From: an uncultured Bacteroidales bacterium
GTDB lineage: Bacteria > Bacteroidota > Bacteroidia > Bacteroidales > UBA932
DNA: 64,000 nucleotides
NCBI GenBank assembly: GCA_900316525.1
Contig: ONDF01000011.1
Span: forward strand, 1 to 64,000
Direction: 5' to 3'
The notes under the pieces were generated by a model. That model worked only from the letters and a program-made list of their open reading frames with translations, had not been told where the DNA came from and did no database searches. The position numbers were made by a program, and so were the translations under genes. Below are positions 43,449 to 52,805 of this stretch, in pieces (the stretch's first letter is position 1; each line of letters opens with the position of its first letter).

Positions 43449-45449
43449 ATGACCGGAAAGCTGTTTTTCCCGCTCGTCGGCCTGCTGGCCGCCGCCACCC
43501 TTTCCGCCCAGCCCGCTTCGGGCGGCTATCCCATCGACCCCGTCCCCTTCACGAGCGTGAAGGTGGCCCCCGATTCCTTCTGGGGGCAGCGCCTGAAAGC
43601 GTCCCGCGAGGTCACGATTCCGCTCGCTTTCTCCAAGTGCGAGAGCGAGGGCCGATACGAGAACTTCGTGAAGGCGGCGAAGCAGATGCATTCGCCGGTG
43701 AACCTCGGGTATGAGGTGAAGGGTTTCTCCTTCGACGACACCGACGTCTACAAGACCATCGAAGGCGCCTCCTACGTGCTCCAGACCTATCCGGATAAGA
43801 AACTGGAGGCGTATATCGACAGTGTCCTCGTCATCGTCGCCGCTGCGCAGGAGCCGGACGGCTACCTGTACACGGCCCGGACGATGAACCCGGAGCATCC
43901 GCACGAATGGGCGGGTGACAAGCGCTGGGTGAACGACGAGGAGCTGAGCCACGAGCTCTACAACCTCGGCCACATGGTGGAGGCCGCCGTCGCGCACTGG
44001 CAGGCCACCGGCAAGCGCAACTTCCTGGACATCGCCATCCGCTATGCGGACTGCGTCGTCCGTGAAGTGGGCGCCCGCCCGGGCCAGGCCCGCGTGATTC
44101 CCGGCCACCAGATCGCCGAGATGGCCCTCGCGAAACTGTACCTCGCCACCGGGGAGAAGAAGTACCTGGACGAAGCGAAGTTCTTCCTGGACGAGCGCGG
44201 AAAGACCGGCCATAACGACGAGTACAACCAGTCGCACGTGCCGGTGCTGGAGCAGGACGAAGCCGTGGGCCACGCCGTCCGCGCCGCCTACATGTACGCC
44301 GGCATGGCCGATGTGGCCGCCCTCACGGGGGACCAGGGCTACATCGACGCCATCGACCGCATCTGGGAGAATATCGTTTCCAAGAAGCTCTATATCACCG
44401 GCGGCATCGGCGCGACGAACCAGGGCGAGGCCTTCGGCCGGAACTATCAGCTTCCGAACATGACCGCCTACTGCGAGACCTGCGCCGCCATCGGCAACGT
44501 GTATGTCAATCACCGGATGTTCCTCCTGCATGGCGATGCCAAGTACTACGACGTGCTGGAGCGCACACTCTACAACGGCCTTATCAGCGGCGTGTCCCTG
44601 GAAGGCAACGGCTTCTTCTATCCCAACCCGCTGGAGTCCGCCGGCCAGCACGAGCGCAAGGCCTGGTTCGGCTGCGCCTGCTGCCCGTCCAACATCTGCC
44701 GCTTCATCCCGTCGGTCCCCGGTTATGTCTATGCCGTGAAGGACAACGCGCTGTATGTCAATCTGTTCATGCCCAACACGATGACGCAGAAGGTCGCCGG
44801 AAAGGACGTCACCCTCACCCAGAAGACGGGCTATCCGTACGGCGGCGACATCGAAATCACGGTCGACAAGACCGCCCTCAAGAAGGAGATGGCCCTCAAG
44901 GTCCGCATTCCGGGCTGGGTGCGCGGCGAGGCCGTTCCTTCGGACCTGTACACCTTTGCGGATGATGTCAAGACCGGTTACAAGGTGACTGTGAACGGCG
45001 TTTCGGTGGAGAGCGCCCTCGAGCAGGGTTACTTCACCATCACCCGCAAGTGGAAGAAGGGCGACCAGGTCGTCGTCCATTTCGACATGGAACCGCGCGT
45101 GGTGAAAGCCCACGCCGAGGTGAAGGCCGACGAAGGCCGCATCGCGGTGCAGAAGGGGCCCGTGGTGTACTGCGCCGAATGGCCCGACAATCCAGGCTTC
45201 TCCGTCCGGGGTACCATCGTGAACCAGAAGCCCACATTCCGCGTGCGGCACTCCGACGACCTCTATGGCCTGGACAAGATCGTCACGCCTGCGCAGACCT
45301 TCTCCTACGGCGCGGACGGCCGCGTGGCGGTCCGGGACGTGGAACTCACGCTCATCCCGTACTATGCGTGGTGCCACCGCGGACGTGGCGAAATGACGGT
45401 GTGGCTGCCCCAGACGGTGCAGGCGACCACCGTCCCTACCGGTCGTTAG
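43449..45449 (+). CDS. GH127 beta-L-arabinofuranosidase (HypBA1-like)
   Basis: A 666-residue exported enzyme with signal peptide (cut near TLSAQ). It has the canonical GH127 residues Glu343 and Cys345 (YCETCAA) and Cys411-Cys412 (GCACCPSN), the Zn-bound thiolate nucleophile site of HypBA1. HypBA1 cleaves Hyp-linked beta-1,2-L-arabinooligosaccharides, the glycans of extensin-like glycoproteins. It follows the other family member by 11 bases and is in the same operon. Its last 14 bases overlap the 3' end of the convergent regulator gene. Length is typical of the family. Confidence 0.88.
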   Translation: MTGKLFFPLVGLLAAATLSAQPASGGYPIDPVPFTSVKVAPDSFWGQRLKASREVTIPLAFSKCESEGRYENFVKAAKQMHSPVNLGYEVKGFSFDDTDVYKTIEGASYVLQTYPDKKLEAYIDSVLVIVAAAQEPDGYLYTARTMNPEHPHEWAGDKRWVNDEELSHELYNLGHMVEAAVAHWQATGKRNFLDIAIRYADCVVREVGARPGQARVIPGHQIAEMALAKLYLATGEKKYLDEAKFFLDERGKTGHNDEYNQSHVPVLEQDEAVGHAVRAAYMYAGMADVAALTGDQGYIDAIDRIWENIVSKKLYITGGIGATNQGEAFGRNYQLPNMTAYCETCAAIGNVYVNHRMFLLHGDAKYYDVLERTLYNGLISGVSLEGNGFFYPNPLESAGQHERKAWFGCACCPSNICRFIPSVPGYVYAVKDNALYVNLFMPNTMTQKVAGKDVTLTQKTGYPYGGDIEITVDKTALKKEMALKVRIPGWVRGEAVPSDLYTFADDVKTGYKVTVNGVSVESALEQGYFTITRKWKKGDQVVVHFDMEPRVVKAHAEVKADEGRIAVQKGPVVYCAEWPDNPGFSVRGTIVNQKPTFRVRHSDDLYGLDKIVTPAQTFSYGADGRVAVRDVELTLIPYYAWCHRGRGEMTVWLPQTVQATTVPTGR

Positions 45450-48369
45450 CGGAATCCGGCATCATCTGCTCCCAGTCGTGCGGTGTCACGCCGAACTGGG
45501 CGTAGAAGCTCTTCGAGAAATAGCTGGGGGAGGAGAAGCCGGTCATGTAGCAGATCTCCCCGATGGAATGGCGGCCCTCCGAAAGGAGTTTGGCCGCCAT
45601 ATTCAGCCGGGCCAGGTTGATGAGCTTGTTGGGCGTCTCCCCGCTCAGCTCCTTGGTCTTGGCGAAGAGGCCGGAGCGGGAAATGGCCATTTCCCGGGCG
45701 AGGAATTCCACGGAAAGGTCCGGATTGGCGATATTCTCAGTAATCAGACGGTCCAGGCGCAGCAGGAAGTCTTCCTGCGGGTCCGGCGCGGTCTCCGTCT
45801 CTTCCGGCCTTTTCCCGCCGGAGAGCGCGTCCCGCTGCTGCCGCAGGTTCGTGGCGATGGTCCGGAGCATGCGGTGGTTCTTCTCGATGATGGACAGGTT
45901 CCCCTTGGAATCTCCCTTCGGATTCTCCTTGAGCCGTTCCAGCTGCAGGCCGATACCGGAGAGCGGCGCATCCAGCTGCTCGGACAGGGCCGACAGGAAC
46001 CGGATGCGGTCGTCGCGCTCCTCCTCTTTCACCAGGGAGACGGCGGCGCCGAGCTGTTCCTCGTACCGGGCCTGATTTTTCTGCTCTTCCCGCCTCAGAT
46101 ACCAGCGGCCAAGCAGGTAGAACAAGGTGGCGACTAAGAGGGCGTACAGCACCAGGGCCACATCTGACAGCAGGGGATGGGACCGGATGGTAAAAGAGAG
46201 AGCCGTGCCTTCGTCATTCCAGAGGGTACTGTTGTTGGTGGCGGTTACGTGCAGCCGGTATTTCCCGGCAGGGAGCCGGTTCAGCGCGACGTAATTCTGG
46301 TTTCCCAGTCCCTTCCAATCCTCATCCAGCCCTTCCAGCCGGTAGGCATAGCGGATCTTCTCCGGCGCACTGTAGCTGAGGGCGGCGAAACTGATCCGGA
46401 TATCCCGCAACCGCCAGGGGAGCGTGATATGCTCCGTCCCCCGGGACCGGAAAACATCCTCGGATACGCCGGAACCGGTAGCCTGGAACCGGGTGATCAG
46501 GATGGGCGGCGGGATATCGTTCTCCCGGACACGGCCGGGATAGAACGAGACGAAGCCTTCGGTCGTGCCCAGATAGAGGGTTCCGTCCTGGGCGACGAGA
46601 CCGGCCGAGGGGGAGAACTCTCCGACCCGGATTCCGTCATTGGCGCCGAACTGCTCCTGCCGGCCGCCGTCCGGGTAGTAATGGACGATGGTGGAAGAGC
46701 TGGCGAGCCAGAGCGTGTTCCTGTCCTGGAAGATGTATCGGACGTCCATGTCCGGGACGACCGGCGTGATCTTTCCGTCCTGCAGGAGGACCAGTCCTTT
46801 CTTGGTGCCGGCATAGATGCCGTGCGGGACGGGCAGCAGATGGTGGACCTGGCTGGCGGGGAGGCCGCCCGGGCCGGCCGGCCATTCCGTCCAGGTGCCG
46901 TCGGGCGCCCGCTGCAGGAGGCCGTTCTGGGCGGTGGCAAACCATAGGGAGCCGGAGTCATCTTCTGCAATGCTTCCAATCCAGGCCTCATGATCCCATT
47001 CCTTGACAAAGCGGTCCGTGGACGGGTCGAAGCGGCAGACACTGCTTTGTGTCCCGGCCCAAAGCGTCCCGGCGCTGTCCACGAACAGGGCATAGACGCT
47101 GGGGTCTCCCAGTCCGTCGACCGCCCCGTACTGCCGGAGGGCTCCGGTCCGGACGTGCATCCGGAAGAGATTCTGGGAATAGGAGCCGATCCACAGATAG
47201 TCTCCCTGCCGGAGCAGGGCGTGGACATTCAACGCCGAAAGCGGGCCCGGCAGGCGGACCGCCGTTTTCCGGACCGGGTCGTACCGGAACAGGCCGCCGT
47301 TGTCGGACCCGATCCAGACGGTTCCGTCCGGATCCTCGCACAGGCAGCTCACAATAAAATCCTCGTTTCCCTTCACCAGGTCGGAAAGGGAGACGGAAGA
47401 GAATTGACCGGCCGTGGGCGGCAGGTAGTTGACGCCTCCATAATAGGTGCCGATCCACAGGCCGCCTTCGTGGTCCCGGACGATCGGATAGACGAATTTG
47501 CTGGAGAGGGAGGCCGGATCGCTCCGGTCGTTGCGGTAATGGGTCCGCTCCCCGGTCAGGGGATTGAGGGACAGCAAGCCGTCGTCGGAACCTACCAGCA
47601 GATGCAGGGGGGATTCGAGGATGAGGGAATGCACGTGCTCGAGTCCGTCTCCGGGCTGGACCGCGGGAAAGACGGTCCGGGTATCGGTTTCAAGCCGGTA
47701 GATGCCGAGGTCCCAGGTCCCCAGCCACAGGTCGCCCTCCTCGTCCACGTCCATGGCGCAGATGCGCGTGGGCCGGCAGTCCCGGAAGACCAGGTTCGGC
47801 GCGGAAAAGGTCCTGGATGCGGTATTGTAGAGAGAGAGCCCCTGCTCCGCCGACTGGTCGGCGACCCACAGGCGGCCGTCCCGGTCGACCAGCAGTCCCT
47901 CCACCTGGTGCCCGTCCAGAAATTGGGTGAAGGTTCCGTCGGCATACCGGAAGACGCCTTTGCCCCAGACGCCGATCCAGAGGGTGCCGTCCCGCTCTTC
48001 GGCGAAACCGGTGACCAGCGCATCCGGAATCTCGGAAACTCGTTCCAGAGGGTTAGCCATGTCGTACCGGAACACGGCGCTTTCCGTGCCGATCCAGAGC
48101 GTGCCGTCCGTGGCCTGGAAGAGCTGGCGGACATAGTCGTCCTCCCCGGCAGGGAAGGCGTGGTGGATGAACTCCCGTCCGTCGAAGCTGTCCAGGCCGC
48201 TGGCCGTGCCCATCCAGATGAGTCCGGCGCGGTCCTGGATGAGGGCCTGGACCGTGTTGGAAGACAGTCCGTCCCGGGTGGTATAGTGGCGGAAGGCCCC
48301 TTCGGCAGCCAGGCCGGCCCGGGAGAAGGCCAGCAGCAGAAGGAGGGAGAGCAAAGTCTTTTTCATCAT
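45436..48369 (-). CDS. Two-component-propeller/AraC regulator lacking a histidine kinase
   Basis: A 977-residue sensor-regulator. Signal peptide to about residue 24. A run of about fourteen propeller repeats (DGTLWIGTESAVFRYD type) covers about 25-650, a Y_Y_Y domain covers about 660-745 (YAYRLEGLDEDWKGLGNQ), a membrane helix lies near 755-778, then a short helical linker, and a C-terminal AraC DNA-binding domain (about 865-977). In normal HTCS proteins the linker would hold a kinase with a His phosphoacceptor, an ATPase domain and a receiver. Here the phosphoacceptor position reads SALSEQLDAPL, with Glu797 where His belongs, and the ATPase and receiver domains are missing. It may signal by direct conformational change. 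It is convergent with the arabinofuranosidases and divergent from the alpha-galactosidase, whose operon it probably controls. A TATCTTTG box on the minus strand (48377-48384) ends 7 bases before the start, so the mRNA is nearly leaderless. Confidence 0.82.
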   Translation of the reverse strand: MMKKTLLSLLLLLAFSRAGLAAEGAFRHYTTRDGLSSNTVQALIQDRAGLIWMGTASGLDSFDGREFIHHAFPAGEDDYVRQLFQATDGTLWIGTESAVFRYDMANPLERVSEIPDALVTGFAEERDGTLWIGVWGKGVFRYADGTFTQFLDGHQVEGLLVDRDGRLWVADQSAEQGLSLYNTASRTFSAPNLVFRDCRPTRICAMDVDEEGDLWLGTWDLGIYRLETDTRTVFPAVQPGDGLEHVHSLILESPLHLLVGSDDGLLSLNPLTGERTHYRNDRSDPASLSSKFVYPIVRDHEGGLWIGTYYGGVNYLPPTAGQFSSVSLSDLVKGNEDFIVSCLCEDPDGTVWIGSDNGGLFRYDPVRKTAVRLPGPLSALNVHALLRQGDYLWIGSYSQNLFRMHVRTGALRQYGAVDGLGDPSVYALFVDSAGTLWAGTQSSVCRFDPSTDRFVKEWDHEAWIGSIAEDDSGSLWFATAQNGLLQRAPDGTWTEWPAGPGGLPASQVHHLLPVPHGIYAGTKKGLVLLQDGKITPVVPDMDVRYIFQDRNTLWLASSSTIVHYYPDGGRQEQFGANDGIRVGEFSPSAGLVAQDGTLYLGTTEGFVSFYPGRVRENDIPPPILITRFQATGSGVSEDVFRSRGTEHITLPWRLRDIRISFAALSYSAPEKIRYAYRLEGLDEDWKGLGNQNYVALNRLPAGKYRLHVTATNNSTLWNDEGTALSFTIRSHPLLSDVALVLYALLVATLFYLLGRWYLRREEQKNQARYEEQLGAAVSLVKEEERDDRIRFLSALSEQLDAPLSGIGLQLERLKENPKGDSKGNLSIIEKNHRMLRTIATNLRQQRDALSGGKRPEETETAPDPQEDFLLRLDRLITENIANPDLSVEFLAREMAISRSGLFAKTKELSGETPNKLINLARLNMAAKLLSEGRHSIGEICYMTGFSSPSYFSKSFYAQFGVTPHDWEQMMPDSANDR

Positions 48370-48376
48370 CGTCCTG

Positions 48377-48384
48377 CAAAGATA
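48377..48384 (-). promoter_or_regulatory. -7 promoter element (TATCTTTG) of the propeller/AraC regulator
   Basis: Minus-strand TATCTTTG, 7 bases before the ATG at 48369. Predicts a start of transcription at or next to the start codon. Confidence 0.62.
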
Positions 48385-48472
48385 ATCCTTTTCCCAATAA
48401 GCCCCATCCTCATCTTGGACGATTTTACAAAAGAATTGGATTTCCTTGTCAAGTAATGCGATTGTAATTCGA

Positions 48473-48480
48473 TACATTTG
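48473..48480 (+). promoter_or_regulatory. -7 promoter element (TACATTTG) of the alpha-galactosidase/SusCD operon
   Basis: TACATTTG matches TAnnTTTG, 21 bases before the ATG at 48502. The 90 bases between this and the divergent regulator promoter are where the AraC domain could bind. Confidence 0.62.
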
Positions 48481-48501
48481 CGAAGAACCGATAATGACAC
48501 T

Positions 48502-49737
48502 ATGACTGGTAAGCGCTTCCTTTCCCTTTTCTTCCTGCTGGGCGGACTGTGCCTCCATGCCCAGGAAAAGCCCGTCCCCCTTTCCGATTCCCTGTACCGC
48601 AGCCTCGCGGCTACTCCGCCGATGGGCTGGAACTCCTGGAACAAGTTCGGCTGCAACGTGAGCGAGAAGCTCGTCAAGGAGATGGCCGATGCGATGGCCG
48701 CCTTCGGCATGGCCGACGCCGGCTACGAGTACATCGTCATCGACGACTGCTGGCAGGTGGACCGGGATGCGGACGGCAATATCGTCGCTGACCCGGAGCG
48801 TTTCCCTTCCGGCATGAAGGCGCTCGCCGATTACATTCACGGCCTGGGCCTCAAGTTCGGCCTGTACTCCTGCGCCGGTTCCTACACTTGCCAGGGCCGT
48901 CCCGGCAGCAAGGGCCACCAATTCCAGGATGCCCTGCAGTATGCGAAGTGGGGCGTGGACTATCTCAAGTACGACTGGTGCGCCAATGACGGCCAGAACG
49001 CGAAGGCCGCCTATCAGACGATGTCCGAGGCCATCAAGGCCAGCGGCCGTCCGATTGTCCTGTCCATCTGCGAATGGGGCGAGAACAAGCCCTGGGAATG
49101 GGGCGAGGGCATCGGCCACCTCTGGCGCGTCACGCCGGACATCCGGGCCCTCTATGACGGCGTATTCGACTGGGGCGGCGTGGGTATCGTCCAGTGCATC
49201 GACGCCGCCGCGGACCTGTATCCCTATGCCGGCCCCGGCCACTGGAACGATGCCGAGATGCTGGAGGTCGGCAACGGTGAACTCACCTGGGACGAGAGCG
49301 TGACGCATTTCTCGATGTGGTGCATGCTGGCCGCCCCGCTGATGAGCGGCAACGACCTCCGCGAAATGGACTACAAGACCCGCCAGATCCTCACCAACAA
49401 GGAAGTCATCGCCGTGAACCAGGATCCCCTCGGCAAGCAGGGCATCCGTTTCATCGACATGGGCGAGAAGGAAATCTGGGGAAAGCCCCTTGCCGGCGGG
49501 GAGATCGCCGTCTGCTTCATGAACCGGGGCGAGCTGCCCTGGAAACTGGACTACAACTGGCGGGACCAGACGATGTATTTCGCCCGGGACGTCAATTTCC
49601 GCAAGTGGGAATACACCGTGCGCGACCTCTGGCAGCACAAGGACATCGGCCGCTCGACGGACCGCCTCCAGGCGGAAATCCCCGCCCACGGCGTCCTGAT
49701 GGTCCGCCTGCGCCCGGACAGACAACTTGAAAACTAA
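48502..49737 (+). CDS. GH27 alpha-galactosidase
   Basis: A 411-residue exported enzyme with signal peptide (CLHAQ). The GH27 signature is MGWNSWNKFGCNVSE, then a DDCWQ segment. The catalytic nucleophile is Asp158 (YLKYDWC) and the acid/base is Asp250 (GHWNDAEML). It releases terminal alpha-galactose from oligosaccharides, and some family members act on protein-linked galactose. Disulfide-type Cys residues and length are typical. It opens the operon of SusC, SusD and a metallopeptidase: SusC starts 29 bases downstream. Start at ATG 48502, in frame with the signal peptide. Confidence 0.92.
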   Translation: MTGKRFLSLFFLLGGLCLHAQEKPVPLSDSLYRSLAATPPMGWNSWNKFGCNVSEKLVKEMADAMAAFGMADAGYEYIVIDDCWQVDRDADGNIVADPERFPSGMKALADYIHGLGLKFGLYSCAGSYTCQGRPGSKGHQFQDALQYAKWGVDYLKYDWCANDGQNAKAAYQTMSEAIKASGRPIVLSICEWGENKPWEWGEGIGHLWRVTPDIRALYDGVFDWGGVGIVQCIDAAADLYPYAGPGHWNDAEMLEVGNGELTWDESVTHFSMWCMLAAPLMSGNDLREMDYKTRQILTNKEVIAVNQDPLGKQGIRFIDMGEKEIWGKPLAGGEIAVCFMNRGELPWKLDYNWRDQTMYFARDVNFRKWEYTVRDLWQHKDIGRSTDRLQAEIPAHGVLMVRLRPDRQLEN

Positions 49738-49766
49738 ACCAACATATTAACCTTTAAACCAACAGT

Positions 49767-52700
49767 ATGAAACGATTCCATCAATTCTGTCTGACCTTGG
49801 CGCTGCTTCTGGCAGCCATCCCTTCGATGGCGGCCGTGACGGTGCGGGGAACCGTCACCGACGCCAACGGCGAGCCCGTTGTGGCGGCCGGTGTTGTGGA
49901 AGCAGGAACGACAAACGGTGTCGTCACCGACATGAATGGTAAGTATACCATCACCGTCAAGGGCGCCGACTCCGTGCTGGAGTTCTCCTGCATCGGTTAT
50001 GAAACCCAGTCCGTCACCGTCGGGAACCGCGGCGTCATCGACGTTGTCCTCGAAGTGGCGACCTCCTTCCTCGAAGAGGCCGTGGCCATCGGTTACGGTA
50101 CCCAGAAGAAGGCGGACATCACGTCTTCCGTCCAGAGCGTGAAGTCGGAGGACTTCAACAAGGGCGCCATCCTGGACGCCGGCCAGCTCATCCAGGGCAA
50201 GGTCGCCGGTCTGCAGATCACGCTTCCTTCCGGCGATCCGACCTCTTCCACGTCCGTGATGCTCCGCGGCTATTCCTCCCTCCTGGGTTCCACGGCTCCG
50301 CTGGTGCTGGTGGACGGAATCCCTGGTAATCTTTCCACGGTGGCTCCGGAAGACATCGAGTCCATCGACGTGCTGAAGGACGGTTCCGCGACCGCCATCT
50401 ACGGCACCCGCGGTACCAACGGCGTCATCATCATCACCACCAAGAACGCCAAGCGCGAGAGCCCGGCCACGGTCCAGTACAACGGCTATGTCTCCGCCTC
50501 CCATTGGCTCAATACCCCCGATTTCCTGACGGCCGACGAGCTGCGCGCCAAGTGGGCGGAGGGATGGACCGGCAAGGGCGATATCTCCGAGGACCGCAAG
50601 TACACCACGGACTGGCTGAAGGAAATCAGCCGCACGGCCATTTCCCACAACCACAACCTGTCCATCATGGGCGGCACCCAGAACCATACCTATACCGCCA
50701 ACCTCACGTACAACGACAACGAGGGAACCATCAAGGGAACGGGACGGACCAACATCCGCGGCCGTGTCCAGATCGCCCAGTACCTGTTCGACAACAAGCT
50801 GAAACTCTCGGCGGAAGTCATGGCCGACGAGAACAACAGCAAGACCGGCTTCAATCCCGGCTACACCTATCGTCAGGCGTGCATCCAGAACCCCACGCAG
50901 CCGGTTTATATCGACAACGACCCTGCGAAGGGGTACTACGAGACGGACGGTTATTTCTATGACAATCCGATTTCCTATCTGAACGAGCGGATCGGCATGC
51001 GCCGCAGCCGCAACGTCCGCTTCAACGGCGTCGCGGAGTTCCGCCCGATCGAGCAGCTCAACTTCAAGGCCCTCTATGTCCGCAAGGGACAGAGCTCCAT
51101 CCGCGGCAACTACAATACGCACAAGGACGTGTCCACCACCGAGCAGGGACTTAACGGTACCGCCAGCCGCAGCACTTCCGAACTGGTGAACGACCTCCTG
51201 GAACTGAGCGCCAACTACCAGCAGGATTTCGGGAATCACCACGTGACGGCCGTCGCCGGTTACAGCTACGACGAGACCACCTACGAGTCCTTCAGCATGT
51301 CCAACCAGAATTTCCCGACCGACGCCTATCTGTACAACAAGATGCAGGCGGGTATGGGCCTGACCGAAGGCACTTCCTCCCAGGAATCCTACAAGTACAA
51401 CACGAAGCTCATCGGCGTCTTCGCCCGGGCTACCTATAACTATGCCGACCGGTACCTCCTCATGGCCTCCCTCCGCGTGGACGGCTCTTCCAAGTTCGGC
51501 AAGGACCACAAGTGGGGCTACTTCCCCGGCGTCTCCGCCGGCTGGCGCCTGAACAACGAGGAATTCCTCAAGGATGTCAAGTGGATCGACAACCTCAAGC
51601 TCCGCGCCGGTTTCGGTATCACCGGTATCGACGTGAACTCGCCTTACCAGTCGCTGGCTTCCATGAATTACAGCGGCTACGCTTATGTGGACGGCCATTG
51701 GAATCCCATCCTCGTCCCGGCCCGCAACGCGAATCCGGATCTCCGCTGGGAGAAGAAGTACGAATACAACCTGGGCCTTGACTTCGCCTTCCTGGGCGAG
51801 CGGATCAACGGTTCCATCGACTTCTACCGCAGGGACACCAAGGACGCCCTCTACAACTACAGCGTCCCGACGCCTCCTTATACCTATGGCAGCATGATGG
51901 CCAATGTGGGCCACATCCGCAACCAGGGTGTCGAAGTCCTGGTGAATGCCGTTCCCGTGCGCACCCGCGACTTCGAGTGGAGCACCTCCGTTTCCTTCTC
52001 CTACAACCAGAACCGCCTGATCTCCATCACGCCTCCGAAGGGTTCCGAACTCTCCCTGTCCACGAATTACTTCGACACCGGCTATACCGGAGAGCCCATC
52101 CAGACCTCCACGCACCGCGTGAAGGAAGGCTGGCCGATCGGCAACTTCTTCGGCTTGAAGTCCGTGGGTGTGGACGAAGCCGGCAAGTGGGTCGTGGAGA
52201 TCCTCGACGAAGACGGCAAGGTCTCCGGTTATGACTATGCCGAGAATGCGAACTCCTCCGACTGGCAGATCCTCGGAAACGGCGTCCCGGATGCCTTTGC
52301 CAACTGGAACAACAATTTCCGCTTCAGGAACTTCGACCTGGCCATCACGATGCGCGGCGCCTTCGGCGCGCAGGCCCTGAACTTCCAGAAACTGTTCTAT
52401 GGCAACCCGACGATCGCCTACAATGTCCAGAACAGCGCGTTCGACAAGATTAATGTGGTGGATATGACCACCGGCAAGCCGACGGGCAAGACCGCGGTCA
52501 TCTCCGATGCGCAGCGTTATGTGAGCTACTATATCGAGGATGCGGACTACTGGAAGATCGACAATGTGACCCTGGGTTACAACCTCCGCTTCAAGAACGC
52601 CAAGATTCTCAAGGCCCTCCGTGTCTACGGTTCCGTCCGCAATCTGGCCACGATCACATCCTACTCCGGTCTGGATCCTGAAATCCGTACCGTTTACGGG

Positions 52701-52790
52701 GATGACGGCGCCTTCGATCCCGGTACCGACGACCGCGACAAGTTCCCCACCATCCGTTCCTTCACCTTCGGTGTCAACCTCACCTTCTAA
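49767..52790 (+). CDS. SusC/RagA-type TonB-linked outer membrane transporter (second pair)
   Basis: A 1007-residue protein: signal peptide ending near MAAVTV, a carboxypeptidase-regulatory-like domain (about 28-105), a plug with SSLLGSTAPLVLVDGIPG and DGSATAIYGTRGTNGVI and a C-terminal beta-barrel ending in NLTF. Smaller than the SusC of the sialic acid operon. It likely imports products of the alpha-galactosidase and arabinofuranosidase, or glycopeptides. SusD follows after 15 bases. Confidence 0.93.
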   Translation: MKRFHQFCLTLALLLAAIPSMAAVTVRGTVTDANGEPVVAAGVVEAGTTNGVVTDMNGKYTITVKGADSVLEFSCIGYETQSVTVGNRGVIDVVLEVATSFLEEAVAIGYGTQKKADITSSVQSVKSEDFNKGAILDAGQLIQGKVAGLQITLPSGDPTSSTSVMLRGYSSLLGSTAPLVLVDGIPGNLSTVAPEDIESIDVLKDGSATAIYGTRGTNGVIIITTKNAKRESPATVQYNGYVSASHWLNTPDFLTADELRAKWAEGWTGKGDISEDRKYTTDWLKEISRTAISHNHNLSIMGGTQNHTYTANLTYNDNEGTIKGTGRTNIRGRVQIAQYLFDNKLKLSAEVMADENNSKTGFNPGYTYRQACIQNPTQPVYIDNDPAKGYYETDGYFYDNPISYLNERIGMRRSRNVRFNGVAEFRPIEQLNFKALYVRKGQSSIRGNYNTHKDVSTTEQGLNGTASRSTSELVNDLLELSANYQQDFGNHHVTAVAGYSYDETTYESFSMSNQNFPTDAYLYNKMQAGMGLTEGTSSQESYKYNTKLIGVFARATYNYADRYLLMASLRVDGSSKFGKDHKWGYFPGVSAGWRLNNEEFLKDVKWIDNLKLRAGFGITGIDVNSPYQSLASMNYSGYAYVDGHWNPILVPARNANPDLRWEKKYEYNLGLDFAFLGERINGSIDFYRRDTKDALYNYSVPTPPYTYGSMMANVGHIRNQGVEVLVNAVPVRTRDFEWSTSVSFSYNQNRLISITPPKGSELSLSTNYFDTGYTGEPIQTSTHRVKEGWPIGNFFGLKSVGVDEAGKWVVEILDEDGKVSGYDYAENANSSDWQILGNGVPDAFANWNNNFRFRNFDLAITMRGAFGAQALNFQKLFYGNPTIAYNVQNSAFDKINVVDMTTGKPTGKTAVISDAQRYVSYYIEDADYWKIDNVTLGYNLRFKNAKILKALRVYGSVRNLATITSYSGLDPEIRTVYGDDGAFDPGTDDRDKFPTIRSFTFGVNLTF

Positions 52791-52805
52791 TCAACGAAGT
52801 CCATC

